This document shows, in pieces, positions 12,456 through 24,794 of a stretch of DNA of 64,000 bases. Numbering within the stretch: position 1 is the stretch's first letter; each line of letters opens with the position of its first letter. This DNA comes from Antilocapra americana (taxonomy: Eukaryota; Chordata; Mammalia; Artiodactyla; Antilocapridae). The stretch covers positions 58,138,518-58,202,517 of the forward strand of contig ML662442.1 in assembly GCA_007570785.1 (NCBI GenBank), given 5' to 3'. The notes under the pieces are model-generated. The model did not search any database, was not told where the DNA came from, and saw only the letters and a list, made by a program, of their open reading frames with translations. The translations under genes and the position numbers were made by a program.

Positions 12456-13340
12456 AATAAAAAGAGACATTACTGAGGTCAAAAAGGGACTTATTAGGTA
12501 AGAATTTGTAATAAGAACAGAACAAAATGAGACTTCTCATGTAAGAGAATGTCCTTTTATCTCCTCACACGCCTGGGACTCAGAGCTGTAGGAATATGAC
12601 TGTGAAAGACATGCAAGATGTGGTGGCTGAATAAGTATATAAAATGCAAAACCTGTTTCTTCACAGGTGTGTTAATCAGAGCTGATATAAGTTCTAATTT
12701 TAAAAGCTACAGAACTAATAATAAATTCAAAGCACAGCAACAACCTATTCCAACATTGAGTGGACAATACCTCAAAAACAGTTACCATCTGACACACATC
12801 CATTAGAGCTTCTAAGTCTCCCCATCACTTTCTCCCACTTCTTCTCTCACTCTTTCCCCCCCCCCGCCATGCAAAGCGTGAGGTAAATCACACTTACTTA
12901 TTCGCATATGATACTGATCAATCTCTAGATATACTTGCTTTCAAGAAGAGTTTATTTTTAAGCCAGGACCCTCATTTATTGTGTTAAAAAGGGGACTCTC
13001 TCTCTCTCTGTGTGCGCACGTGTGTGCACAAACACACACACAACACACACTAGCAGGGATGACAGGAACTTGACACTGCACTGCTGCTGGCTAATTCGGT
13101 GATTAATGTCTGCGCCGGTTGACCTCTAAAACATTCTATAAGTTAGGTATCCCAGGGGCCACCCCCTGGCTGTGCAATCTGTCCAGGTGCCCCGTTCTTA
13201 TTTCTTCTTCATTTTTTTCCATCACCCATTTCTTGTTCCCTTAAATAAGAAGTTGTGTCCATAATTTTTTTAATAGAAGAGACTTGCATTTCTCATACAA
13301 TCCTGTAAAAAAAGATCTAAACTAAGCTGTATTTACTTCA
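12455..13340. repeat. unassigned intronic sequence with simple repeats
   Basis: It contains a C-run near 12855-12866 and a compound CT/TG/CA microsatellite at about 12990-13050. No gene was recognised. Confidence 0.6.
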
Positions 13341-13351
13341 TATGTCTCTCC

Positions 13352-14135
13352 TGGACAAAAGACAAGTCTCTTCAACAACTGGTGCTGGAAAAACTGGACG
13401 ACCACATGTAAAAGCATGAAGTTAGATCTCTAACACCACACACAAACATAAACTTAAAATGGATTAAAGGCCTAAGTTTAAGACTGGATACTATAAAACT
13501 CTTAGAGGAAAATACAGACAGAACATTCTTTGACATAAGTCTCAGCAATATCTTTTTGGATCCCAAAGGATCCACCTACTACAGTGATGAAAATAAAAAG
13601 GAAAATAAACAGATGGGACCTAATTAACTTAAAAGCTTTTGCACAGCAAAGGAAACCATAAACAAAATGAAAAGACAACCAAGGATGGGAAAAAAATACT
13701 TACAAATCATGGGATCAAGGGATTAATCTCCAAAGATACGAATAGATTGTGCAGCTCAATATCCAAAAAAAAAAAAAAAATCAAACAACCCAAACAAAAA
13801 ATGGGCAGAAGACCTAAATAGACATTTCTGCAAATAAGACATACAGAAGGCCAAAAAGCACATGAAAAGGTGCTCAACACTGCTAACTATCAAAGTATCA
13901 AAATCACAGTGAGGTGTCACCTCGCACTGTTCAGAATGTCCATCATTGAAAAATCTACAAATAATAAAAGCTGGAGAGGATATGGGGAAAAGGGAAACCT
14001 CTATTGCTGTTGGTGAGAGTGTGAATTGGTGCAGCAGTATGGAGGCTTCTTAAAAAACTAAAAATAGAGCTACTATGTGATCCAGCAATCTCACTCCTGG
14101 GCATACACCCAGAGAAAAACCTTAATCCTTAGATA
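13352..14135 (+). mobile_element. L1 ORF2 3' fragment
   Basis: The nucleotide pattern matches the end of L1 ORF2 ('ctggtgctggaaaaactgg', 'gatccagcaatctcactcc'). It is decayed and frameshifted, with an A-run at 13763-13779. Both ends are truncated. Confidence 0.88.
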
Positions 14136-14454
14136 TTCATTTTGAAATAAGCATCTCAACAGAAGATAAATGGAAAAAAACCTGTCAGAATCACAGAATA
14201 CTGGTGAGAAGGAATGCCAGCAATAAAGCCTTGCTTTTGTTAAATAAAATCTTTAGGGAATTATAAAATGGACAAAATACTTTAAGGATATATAAATGTT
14301 ATTTTTGTTTCACATACCACACTATTTCAAAATTTAAGAAAATAACTTGAAGTTTGGGGCAGGACACCTTAAAAATAATTTGATTTAAAATAAACAAGTT
14401 CAGGGCAGAATCAGGCAGCTTTCTGTCTTAAGGGAATGTATCATTGCTGTAAAT

Positions 14455-14640
14455 TCCAACTTTGCTACCAATTAGGTGTATGTTTTTGGAGTGACAACTT
14501 CTCTGAGCTTCAGTTTGAACTTTTATAAAAGGGTTATTACCTATTGCATAGAATGATTTTGTAGATTATATGAAGTAACATGTTTTAAAGGATGTAACAG
14601 AAGTTCAACAAATGGTAGCTATTTTCATCTCCATCAATGA
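14455..14640. repeat. MIR-like ancient SINE
   Basis: A core resembling 'ttctctgagcttcagttt...tttataaaagggttatta' with 'tgtagattatatgaagtaa' downstream is typical of MIR. Confidence 0.65.
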
Positions 14641-14814
14641 ATTCAATCCCTGTTTCTAAACAAATCTAAACCAAAAGAGACTGACTGTCTTTGCCCACGG
14701 AAGAGGGAGATAATCCAGGTCACTCAAGTTCCAGCCAACCCCTGGTCCACCACTTCACTCCTAAATCGCTAAGACTCAGCATTGGTAAGTCATTACAAGA
14801 TTTAAGAAATGTAA

Positions 14815-15430
14815 CAAAATGTTATCATTGGAGTATAATTGCTTTACAGTGTTAGTTTCTTCTGCATAACGACAGTGAATCAACTATATGTATACATATA
14901 TCCCCTCTCTCTTGAGCCTCCCACCCCACCCCTGTCCACCCCTCTAGTCTCATAGAGCACTGAAGTGAGTTTCCCGTGCTGTACCGCAGCTTCCCACTAG
15001 CTATTTTACAACTTGGTAGCCTATGTTAATGCTACTCTTTCCATTTCTCTCACTCTCCCTTCCCCAGCCCCCCTCACCATCCACAAGTCTGTTCTCTACA
15101 TCCATCTCTCTATTCCTGTCCTGCAAATGGCTTCATCAGTACCATTTTCTAGATTCCATATACATGCGTTAATATACAATATTTGTTTTTCTCTCTCTGA
15201 TTTTCTGCACTCTGTATGACACACTCCAGGTTCAACCACTTCTCTACAAATGACCCAATTTCGTTCATTTTTATGACTGAGTAATATTCCAACGAAGCAT
15301 AAAATTATAATCACTTAAATTTTTTAAATTTATCTTTAATTGAAAGATAATTGCTTTACAATACTGTTTGTTTCTGTCATACATCAGCATGAATCAGATA
15401 GACACACATATGTCCCCTCCCTTTTGGGTT
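14815..15430 (-). mobile_element. L1 3' end, reverse orientation, followed by a second short L1 piece
   Basis: From 14815 to about 15310 the sequence is the complement of an L1 3'UTR reaching into the end of ORF2 (the 'aatattccaa' block near 15282). From about 15325 a second 3'UTR start appears ('ataattgctttacaatactg'). This suggests two separate reverse L1 remnants side by side. Confidence 0.75.
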
Positions 15431-15839
15431 TTAAATTTTAAAGATGAACTCTGCATTTGTTGTTTTTAAGGTAAAAGAGTTATTTGGTTTTTTAATCCCT
15501 TGAAATTTACCACACCTAGAGACAGATACTGACAAAGAATGTTATTTACAAAGGATGTTGCCAACAATCTGAGGGCTGAAAAGTATTATTTGGGTCCGCT
15601 GCCTTCGTCATATTGTGGTACCTATACTACATCTTCCTATTAGTCAAAGACAGATGCCTTTGAAGCCTCCAGAAAAAGAAACTGCATTCAATTAAGTTCT
15701 AGACGTTGTCTTGCAGGGGGCACACAGGACTGTAAACACAAAAAGAAAAGAGGAACCTCACGAGAAAAAATTACAAAACCACCTTCCCTTAATTAGGAGT
15801 TTGGTGAGGTGGGATACCAAATAACTGTCCAGAAAAGGG

Positions 15840-16280
15840 AAAGGTTCTTTGGGTGGGGGTGTCCACGTACGGGGCGGCGCACGCGCCCCGTGGGGTCAGA
15901 AACCTCCAAGATCCAGCTCTGGGAGGTCACCGAGGGCGACGACTGCCGGGAAAGAGAGGGGCTCGAGGGAAGGCCGCCGGGTCCGAATCCAAGCACCTGG
16001 GCGCGAGGTCCACAGGGCGGTCGGGCCCGCCAAGGCCAGGATCGAGACCGCTGTGGAGCGGCCACCTGGCCCCCGACCCCGCCACCCCAGCCCCCGGCCG
16101 CTCACCTGTCGCGGGGTCACCTCCTCTCCCCGCCCGCCGCCCTCCGCTCGTCTCCTCCTGCGGAAGAGAGCGTCTCAGCGCACGCCGCAAACGCCGCAAA
16201 CTCCGCGCTGCAGCGGCCCCTACAGCCTGGAGGCTGCGGCGCAGGGGCGCGGGAATTGCGGAGATGAGTCTAGCGCCTCT
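15840..16280 (-). promoter_or_regulatory. SMIM8: CpG island, probable SMIM8 promoter and first exon
   Basis: This is the only strongly GC- and CpG-rich block in the window, between AT-rich flanks. On the minus strand a strong splice donor (CGACAG|GTGAGC) lies at 16106/16105. A non-coding first exon running from about 16.2-16.27 kb down to 16106 would splice to the SMIM8 exon at 7781-7938. Several long open frames on both strands here (for example 15853-16419) are what any GC-rich stretch gives, and I do not treat them as genes. In human, SMIM8 and GJB7 overlap head to head, so an unplaced GJB7 5' exon could also lie in this area. The transcription start site is inferred. Confidence 0.75.
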
Positions 16281-16619
16281 CCTCCACATCCCTGGTCCTC
16301 CAGCCCAACGGAGGGATGGAGTTTGCAAGGGGCATTTTAGGTTTCTTCCCTTTTTGCCTTATGTTTTCAGTCCCCTAGGTTCCAATAACTTTCTAGTTTC
16401 GCGTGTGTGTTTTGTATAACTAATAGGAGAAATCATCTAGAACTACGTTTATTTAATGGAAGGGGAAAGCTTTCTTATTTGGGAAAGAACACTTGAATCT
16501 GGTCTCCTCTGGGCTCCATTTTATGGGCACAGTCTTTCAAATGCACAGTTAGTGCTCTGCCATTCTATTAGTGTCTTGAAATTCCAAGATGTGATTTTGG
16601 TTGTGATTTGCACACACTT

Positions 16620-16862
16620 TGCTGATGGTGGTGGAGTGGGTTGCCACACCCTCCTCCAGGGGATCTTCCCAACCCAGGGATTCAACCCCGCTGTCCTGCA
16701 TTGCAGGCAGATTCTTCACTGTCTCAGCCACCAGGAAAGCCCAGGAACACTGGAGTGGGTAGCTTATCCCTTCTCCAGGGGAACTTCCTGACCCAGGAAT
16801 GGAACCAGGGTCTCCTGCATTGCAGAGAGATTGTTTACCAGTTGAGCTACCCAGGAAGCCCT
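16620..16862 (-). mobile_element. tandem Bov-tA heads (reverse)
   Basis: Two tRNA-derived units lie head to tail on the minus strand (about 16630-16740 and 16745-16862). Each contains the complement of 'cctgcaatgcaggagac'. It is either a dimeric SINE or two adjacent insertions. Confidence 0.85.
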
Positions 16863-16984
16863 AAATGCCAAATACTACTATGCAAAGAAAAGCACTTTTA
16901 CTATCAGGATAAATGTAAAGTGATCAAGTAAAAGAATACGTGAAACCCAAGAACCTGTTTAATTAAAAAAAAAAAGCATGAATT

Positions 16985-17215
16985 TCTTGGTAAGAGCTGC
17001 TGCTGCTGCTGCTGCTGCTACTGCTGCGTCGCTTCAGTCGTGTCCGGCTCTGTGCGACCCCATAGATGGCAGCCCACCAGGCTCCCCTGTCCCTGGGGTT
17101 CTCCAGGCAAGAACAATGGAGTGGGTTCCCATTTCCTTCTCCAATGCATGAAAGTGAAAAGTGAAAGTAAAGTCGCTCAATTGTGTCCGACTCTTCCCGA
17201 CCCCACAGAGAAAAG
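16985..17215 (-). mobile_element. BOV-A2 SINE with expanded GCT tail
   Basis: On the minus strand two BovA units end in an AGC tail, seen on the plus strand as a near-perfect GCT microsatellite at about 16996-17028. The tail is longer than those at 292-306 and 57246-57261. Confidence 0.85.
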
Positions 17216-17229
17216 CCTGAAGACCTTGT

Positions 17230-18375
17230 CAGTTTAATGGATATGAGTACAATGCAAATGATATGAATAGACAATAGTTCTATTTTATGATGCTTTTAAG
17301 AAATTATTTTGAAGAATGACACTACTCTGAATGCAATTTATAATCCTGTTTTAAAATAGCATCATCAATATTTAATAATATGTAACAGGAGATTTGATAT
17401 TTGCTAGGGTTAGGAGATTTTATATTTGATGGGATTAGCTGCATAAAACAAAGTTTCATCCATGTGAAAATTCGTTCAAGTTTACAAAAGATGTCTGTTT
17501 TAATTAGAAGTTCCCAAAGTGTGCTCCAGGGACAATACTGGTGGTCTGAGCCTTTTCAAGGTAATCTCATATGTGCTGGTGCTAGTTAATTTATAAGGTG
17601 TAACAAAAATCATATTAACTTATTACTATGATGTTAATATGGTGTTTTGTCAAAGGCAGGGTTTGTTTTATTGCTGCTGTAATTTTTATAAAATAAATGC
17701 TGGCTTCTTTACCCTAGCATCAATCCAAGTCAAAGTAGTTGATGTAATTAATGTATGTATGTATAAAGGAATCATTTTGCTGTACACTTGAACTAACACA
17801 ACGTTGCAAATCAACTATACTTCAATATAAATAAACAAACAGAGCTTTTAGGAAGATTAGAAACTCTATTCTAATTATTTTAACTCTATCCTTTTGGGGC
17901 ATAAAGCAAGTAATTGAGTTATTTCGATGCATAAAATACAGTAAAGACTTTTATTGCAATGGCCCTAAAAGAATGTCATGTCCTGGCTTAAACAAATAAG
18001 AAAAGTCTCTTTAAGTTAGAATAAGAAAGATTCCCTTTACTTCTATTTTCTTTGATTTTCTCTCTTTTTCTCCTGTTCTTTCTTTAGTTTGAAAACATTT
18101 GATGCTTTTCCTCAAGTCATGTAGAAGTTGTTATACAGCAGATGACACACAGAGCAGGTTATTTGTGGATTACGGTAAGTGTTTTTATTCACAGGAAAGT
18201 TGTTACTGTGCTGAAGTAAGGTAATCTGGTGACAAGCTAAGTGCTTTTCTTGATTAATGACAGCATTAATGTTGTTAAAATCCACAGTGAAAAGGCAAAG
18301 CAAGAGGCCAGCCTCCGTGTGAACAGGAGTAGAGCTTTTCTAATCTAACCCAGAGGCTCGCTCTATTTCTGTTTT
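17230..18375. other. unassigned sequence with a short L1 3' tail
   Basis: The stretch is AT-rich and has no gene. At about 17750-17840 an L1 3' terminus can be read ('cattttgctgtacacttgaa', then 'aatcaactatacttcaat'). Confidence 0.55.
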
Positions 18376-19060
18376 TTGTTTGTTTGTTTTTAATTAATTT
18401 TTACTGGAGAATAGTTGCTTTACAACACTGTGTTAGTTTCTGCTGTACAGCAAAATGGATCAGCCATGTATGCTCAGTTGTGACCCCATGGACTGTAGCC
18501 CGCCAGGCTCCTCTGTCTGTGGGATTTTCCAGGCAAGAATACTAGAGTGGGTTGCCATTTCCTTTTCCAGCAGATCTTCCCAACCCAGAAATCAAACCTG
18601 TGTCTGCTGCATCTCCTGCATTGGCAGACGGGTTCTTTACCACTATGAGCCACCTGGGAAGATCCCCTTTATTTTGGACTTCCTTCTCATTCAGGGCACC
18701 ACAGTACATTAGGTAGAGTTCCCTAATCTATACAGTATGTTCTCATTGGTTATCTATTTTATACATAGTATCAATAATGTATATATGTCAATCCCAATCT
18801 TCCAGTTCATCCCACATACCCCTTTCCCTGCTTGCTAGCCATATGTTTATTCTTGACCTCTGTGTCTCTGCTTCTGCTTTGTAAATATGATCATCTACAT
18901 TGTTTTTCTAGATCCCACATATATGTGTTTATACCATGTTTGGGATTTTTTCTTACTAACTTCACTCTGTCTGACATTCTCTAGGTCCAGCCACATCTCT
19001 ACAAATGATCCAATTTCTGTTCTAGATCAATCAGACTCTACCACTCACTCCAAGCAACCA
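18375..19060 (-). mobile_element. L1 3' end (reverse), split by a Bov-tA SINE
   Basis: Reverse L1 3'UTR and ORF2-end sequence covers 18390-18463 and resumes at about 18665-19060 ('ctatacagtatgttctc', 'ccagccacatctctacaaatga'). Between the two parts lies a reverse Bov-tA SINE (about 18464-18662), which therefore inserted later. Confidence 0.82.
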
Positions 19061-19436
19061 AGAGTGTCTGTCTCTCTTCAAATCATGCAGTTGTACTCTG
19101 CAGCCTGTTTACAAATGTTTAGAGAGAAGTCCCAGAGTCTAACAGATCATCATTAACATCATATTGTACAATGTTGGTTTGTTTTCAGAAAGGATGCAGA
19201 GCTTTGATCAATATAATTGAGTGAGCAGGCAGAGAAAGAGCACTCTGCCATTAGTACCTGGATGCCTGATGGAGTAAAGCCAAGTGACACAGGCACAGAA
19301 TAACAGAAAGCACACGAATCAAGGCAAACAGAGTAACAGGATTGTGTAATTATGAGGAATTATTTCCTTTTGTTCAGATTTTCTTTAATATTGTTGGTGT
19401 ACTTATTTTCAATAGCAATTATTTAATATAAACTGG

Positions 19437-19731
19437 TGCTAGAATTTAGATCTTTCTTTTACTCACTTCTATTCTTTCTTCCCAGATGGCTCAGGGGTAA
19501 AGAATCCATCTGCCAGTGCAGGAGACATGGGTCTGATCTCTGGGTTGGGAAGATCCAGTGGAGAAGGAAATGGCAACCCACTCCAGTATTCTTGCCTGGA
19601 AAATCCCATGGACAGAGGAGCCTGGTGGGCTACAGTCCATGGGGTAGCAAAGAGTCAGACAAAAGTGAGGAACTGAGCACACACATATGGCTAGAATTTA
19701 GACTTTTCCTTTATTCACCTCTATTTTTAAA
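19437..19731 (+). mobile_element. Bov-tA SINE flanked by a long imperfect direct repeat
   Basis: A plus-strand Bov-tA (about 19480-19688) is flanked by 'gctagaatttaga' type copies at about 19437-19475 and 19690-19728. They match over about 36 bases with a few differences. That is longer than the usual LINE-made target duplication. Confidence 0.8.
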
Positions 19732-19752
19732 ATATTTGTGTTTAATTAAAAC

Positions 19753-21918
19753 AAAGTATACAAGACAAGGGTGCCCACTCTCACCACTACTTTTCAACAT
19801 AGTTTTGGAAGTCTTGGCCACAGCAATCAGAGCAGATAAAGAAATTAAAGGAATCCAGATTGGAAAAGAAGAAGTAAAACTCTCTCTGTTTGCAGATGAC
19901 ATGATCCTCTGTATTGAAAACCCTAAAGACTCTACCAGAAAATTACTAGAGCTAATCAGTGAATATAGCAAAGTTTCAGGATACAAAATCAACACACAGA
20001 AATCCCTGGCATTCCTATACACTAACAGTGAGAAATCAGAAAGAGAAATTAAGGAAACAATTCCATTCACCATCAAAACAAAAATAATAAAATACTTAGG
20101 AGTATTTCTACCTAAAGAAACAAAAGACTTGTATATAGAAAACTATAAAACACTGATGAAAGAAATCAAAGAGGACACAAACAGATGGAGAAATGTGCCG
20201 TGTTCGTGGATTGGAAGAATCAATATAGTGAAAATGAGTATACTACCCAAACCAATCTATTGATTCAATGCAATTCCTATCAAGCTACCAGAGGTCTTTT
20301 TCAGAGAATTAGAACAAATAATTTCACAATTTGTATGGAAATACAAAAAACCTCATATAGCCAAAGCAATCTTGAGAAAGAAGAATGGAACTGGAGGAAT
20401 CAACCTACCTGACTTTAGGCTATACTACAAATCCACAGTCATTAAGACAGTATGGTACTGGCACAAAGACAGAAATATAGATCAATGGAACAAAATAGAA
20501 AGCCCAGAGATAAATCCACGCATCTATGGACACCTTATCTTTGACAAAGGAGGCAAGAATATACAATGGAGAAAAGACAACCTCTTTAACAAGTGGTGCT
20601 GGGAAAACTGGACAGCCACTTGTAAAAGAATGAAACTAGAACACTTTCTAACACCATACACAAAGATAAACTCAAAATGGATCAAAGATCTAAGCATAAG
20701 ACCAGAAACTATAAAACTCCTAGAGGATAACATAGGCAAAACACTCTCTGACATAAACCAAAATGGGATACTCCATGACCCACCTCCCAGAATATTGGAA
20801 ATAAAAGCACGAATAAACAAATGGGACCTAATTAAAATTAAAAGCTTCTGCACAACAAAGGAAACTATAAGCAAGGTGAAAAGACAGCCTTCAGAATGGG
20901 AGAAAATAATAGCTAATGAAGCAATGGACAAACAATCTCAAAAATATACAAGCAACTCCTGCAGCTCCATTCTAGAAAAATAAACCACCCAGTCAAAAAG
21001 TGGGCCAAAGAACTTAACAGACATTTCTCAAAAGAAGACATAAAAATGGCTGACAAACACATGAAAAGATGCTCAACATCACTCATTATCAGAGAAATGC
21101 AAATCAAAACTACAATGAGGTACCACTTTACACCAGTCAGAATGGCTGCCATCCAAAAGTCTACAAGCAATAAATGCTGGAGAGGATGTGGAGAAAAGGG
21201 AACCCTCTTACACTGTTGGTGGGAATGCAAGCTAGTACAGCCACTATGGAAAATAGTGTGGAGGTTCCTTAAAAAACTGAAAATAGACCTGCCATATGAC
21301 CCAGCAATCCCACTGCTGGGCATATACACCAAGGAAACCAGAATTGAAAGAGCCACGTGTACCCCAATGTTCATCGCTGCATTGTTTACAATAGCCAGGA
21401 CATGGAAGCAACCTAGATGCCCATCAACTGACGAATGGATAAGAAAGTTGTGGTACATATACACAATGGAATATCACTCAGCATTAAAAAAAAATTCATT
21501 TGAAGCAATTCTACTCAGATGGACGAAACTGGAGCCCATTATCCAGAGTGAAGTAAGCCAGAAGCAAAAACAACAATACAGTATATTAACGCATATATAT
21601 GGAATTTAGAAAGACGGTAACGAGAACTCAGCATGCGAGACAGCAAAAGGAACGCAGATGTATAGGATAGACTCGTGGACTCTGTGGATGAGGGTAAGGG
21701 TGGGATGATATGGGAGAATGGCATTGAAACATGTTAATTATCATATGTCTAATCAATCGCCAGCCCAGGATTGATGCTCGGGGCTGGTGCATCGAGATTT
21801 CCCGGGGGGAGGGAGGAGGGAGGGAAGAAGGAGGGTGGTTCTGGAGGGGGAGCATATGTAAACCCATGGCGATATCATGTCATTGTATGGCAAAACTAAT
21901 AAAAAAAAAAGTATACAA
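19753..21918 (+). mobile_element. 5'-truncated L1 with target-site duplications
   Basis: A perfect 11-base repeat aaagtatacaa at 19753-19763 and 21908-21918 bounds an L1 of about 2.14 kb. It holds the second half of ORF2 and the full 3'UTR with an A-tail. The reverse-transcriptase region starts at [11 protein letters not shown], and FADD lies at about 19890 (LFADDMILC). The reading frame is broken by TGA at 20261-20263, where a CGA-to-TGA change is likely. It then stays open to 20983, shifts frame, and continues as 21046-21609 to the natural ORF2 end. It resembles its family closely, so the insertion is probably not very old. It is non-autonomous. Confidence 0.93.
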
Positions 21919-22261
21919 ATCCTAAGTGAACAGCTTGAAGGATTCTTACCAAGTGTACACACTCAAGTGACCACCACTTGAGTTAGGAGCTAGAATATCT
22001 CAGAATATCCCATATGGACATCTCAGAACGCCATCACACCTCCTCTCAGTCACTATCTAGCCCCTTCTCTGGTAACTGCTATTTTGATTTTTATCACCAT
22101 GTATTAATTTTTTAACTTTTATGTTTTAAAATTCATTCATATTAATGCACTTAGTCTGTTATTTATTTCCATTGCTACACAGTATTGCATTGTCCTGAGA
22201 AGTGAGATTTCCTGCCTCAACATGAACTTAACTGATCGCTGAAACCACCCAGTGTCAATAT

Positions 22262-22532
22262 AACAAGGAAGATACAGGGCAAGGGTGGGATGATATGGGA
22301 GAACGGCATTGAAACATGTTAATTATCATATGTGAAATCAATCGCCAGCCCAGGTCTGATGCTCAGGGCTGGTGCACTGGAATGACCCAGAGAGAGGGAG
22401 GTGGGAGGGGAGTTCTGGAAGGGGAACACATGTATACCCATGGCAGATTCATGTCAATGTATGGCAAAACCAAGACGATAATGTAAAGAAAATTAAAATA
22501 AATTAATTAAATTAAAAAACAAGGAAGATACA
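22262..22532 (+). mobile_element. very short L1 3'-end insertion with 15-bp duplications
   Basis: Only about 240 bases of L1 3'UTR are present (22277-22517). They are homologous to 21690-21907 and end in an AT-rich tail. The 15-base repeat aacaaggaagataca at 22262-22276 and 22518-22532 is a perfect target-site duplication. It is a second, independent insertion just downstream of the larger L1. Confidence 0.95.
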
Positions 22533-23310
22533 ACAGCAGATCAAATAAATTATGTTACTATTTATATCAGGAAATTTTTTGCTAACCAATTAATAAGCGA
22601 ATAGCTTTCCTGTCTAGGTAAACAACTCACTTATCAAGACAATGGTTTTATTTCTAGAAAACTCACCTGCAGAATGTCACTTTGCTATGACCACCACTCC
22701 TAAAATATGGTATCATGAACTTGACCCAATCCTAACCAGTTCTCTACCTTGAAAGACCTGCCATTAATCTTGTGAGCCCAGAATTCCAAACCCTAAAAAA
22801 AACTTCCCTAATTCCCACATTACAAAGACTCTCTAAGCTTTGCTTGATCAACAGTTTTTCCTGGTAGTCTTTGTGAGGAGGTTGAAAATATGAATACGTC
22901 ACAGTTTATGTACCCATTCTTATGCTGATAGGCATTTGGGTATTTCCAATTTGAGACTGTTATGAACATTAGTGTATTTTGATGCACATATATACACACT
23001 TGGCATTAGAATTGCTGAATCATCAGTGGGTGTATGTTCAATTTTACTACATTTAATAGTTTCCAAAGCGATTGCACCAATTTATAGTTCTCCAGAAGTA
23101 TATGAGTTTGAGTGTTGCACACTCCCACCAATATCTTAATATTGTCTGTCTGTTCAATTTCAGTCATCCTGGTGGGTTTCCTTCTCAGCCTTTCCAATAG
23201 GCTAAAGATGCTGAACAGTCTCTGAGAATGCTATGAAGCTTTGACTCCAGGTGCCATAGTCTTAATTCTATGTATACCCATATGCAGGCTGGGTGTAAAA
23301 TTAACTGTGT
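22533..23310. other. unassigned, possibly old L1-related sequence
   Basis: Parts at about 22890-23180 resemble reverse, highly decayed LINE sequence ('gtatttccaatttgagactg', 'ttatgaacattagtgta'). No gene was recognised. Confidence 0.4.
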
Positions 23311-23314
23311 GGAG

Positions 23315-23715
23315 AGTTGGATCATAAAGAAGGCTGAGCATTGAAAAACTGGTGCTTTTAAACTGTGGTGCTAGAGAAGACTCTTGAGAGTAACTTGGAC
23401 AGCAAGGAGATCAAACCAGTCAATCCTAAAGGAAATCAATTAATATTCATAGGAAGGACTGATGCTGAAGCTGAAACTCCAATACTCTGGCCACCTGATG
23501 TGAAGAGCAGATTCACTGGAAAAGACCCTGAAGCTGGGAAAGATTGAGGGCAAGAGGAGAAGGGGGCAACAGAAGATGAGGTGGTTGGATGGTATCACCG
23601 ATTCTATGGACATGAGTTTGAGCAAATTCCAGGAGATAGTGAAGGACAGGAAGCCTGGCATGCTGCAGTCCATGGGGTCACAAAGAATCCAACATGACTT
23701 AGTGACTGAACAACA
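23315..23715 (+). mobile_element. BovB 3'-end fragment
   Basis: The last ~400 bases of BovB are present, including 'aaactccaatactctggcc' and the 'gtcacaaagaatccaacatg' terminus. Confidence 0.9.
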
Positions 23716-23719
23716 ACCA

Positions 23720-24790
23720 ATTATACTACAGGTAGCAAAAGATAAGCATACTTAGGCATCAAAACTTAGAAGAGTATATGGCTGTTTTATGTCCATGTTT
23801 ATTTTACAAAACACATCTGCTGAAATGTTTTGGCAACACACGGAGTGGCCAAGCCACAGGCTTTAAGCCCTGAATGGAATTTCAAGTGTGTGCTTCTCAT
23901 CTGAATCACACACACAAAAAAGTCAGAGGTAATTTTTAATCTGGATGTGGTTTTGTTTTGATTTTTTTAAAGTTTAGTTTAGGCACTGGAGGAAGTATTT
24001 GACCCAATTATTTCATCTTCTATAGTTATATATGTATTAATATTTTTTGCCCATCGATTGCATTGAAATAATCAGTTACTCCTACTTTAAACCTATTGAG
24101 ATCCTCTTTCATATGGGAATCTCAAATCGTTTCAACTATGACTCATTAGTCACCTTTTAACTGTAAATTTAACTTTTATCAAATGCCTATTACAGGTCAG
24201 ACATGGTTATCCAATACCAGCACGTTGTTGCTGGATAATGGAGCTGACTCCTGAGCACATAATGAAGCTATGGTCACAGTGAGTATTCCAGCCACCCTGG
24301 AGTGGGGGATACTAAATATACAGATCATATTATTAATCTCCAAGGTACATTTACAGATTTCTATAGACTTTTCTATACGCAATGGGATTTTGTTGCCTGT
24401 ATTTGTGTCTCCCATCTAGAATTTAACTATCAAAATAGTATTATTTTTTGGAAGGGTGGGGAGGCATGCAAGGATTAAATTGGGAACCATTTGACAAAAA
24501 TTGGTGGAGAAGATATAAATCTGTAGTTTGTTCTTCAATATCTGCATTAACATTTACATATACACAAAGCCATTCATATTATTGTTTTTCTTAAAGAAAA
24601 TTCAAATAATAAAGGGAGAGAAATGAAAACCTAGGTTTATCTGGCATGCAAGTGTAGTATCTGTTACACTGTGTGTACTTTGAACATGTTTAGTTGGATC
24701 TAAATGTTTTCTGATACTGCATACTTGTTTTCAAGCAGAGGTATGTAAAACAGGGCCTTCTAACTGTAGACTAGACAACTAGAAAAGTCA
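23720..24790. other. unassigned intergenic sequence
   Basis: It is AT-rich. No gene, RNA or repeat family was recognised. Confidence 0.4.
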
Positions 24791-24794
24791 AGTA

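Noticed and set aside
15793..16419. Several long overlapping open frames on both strands in the GC-rich block (up to 188 codons)
   Set aside because: CpG islands have few stop codons by composition. The frames overlap in all phases, are rich in Arg/Pro/Gly, and have no domain. The block is better explained as a promoter and non-coding exon.
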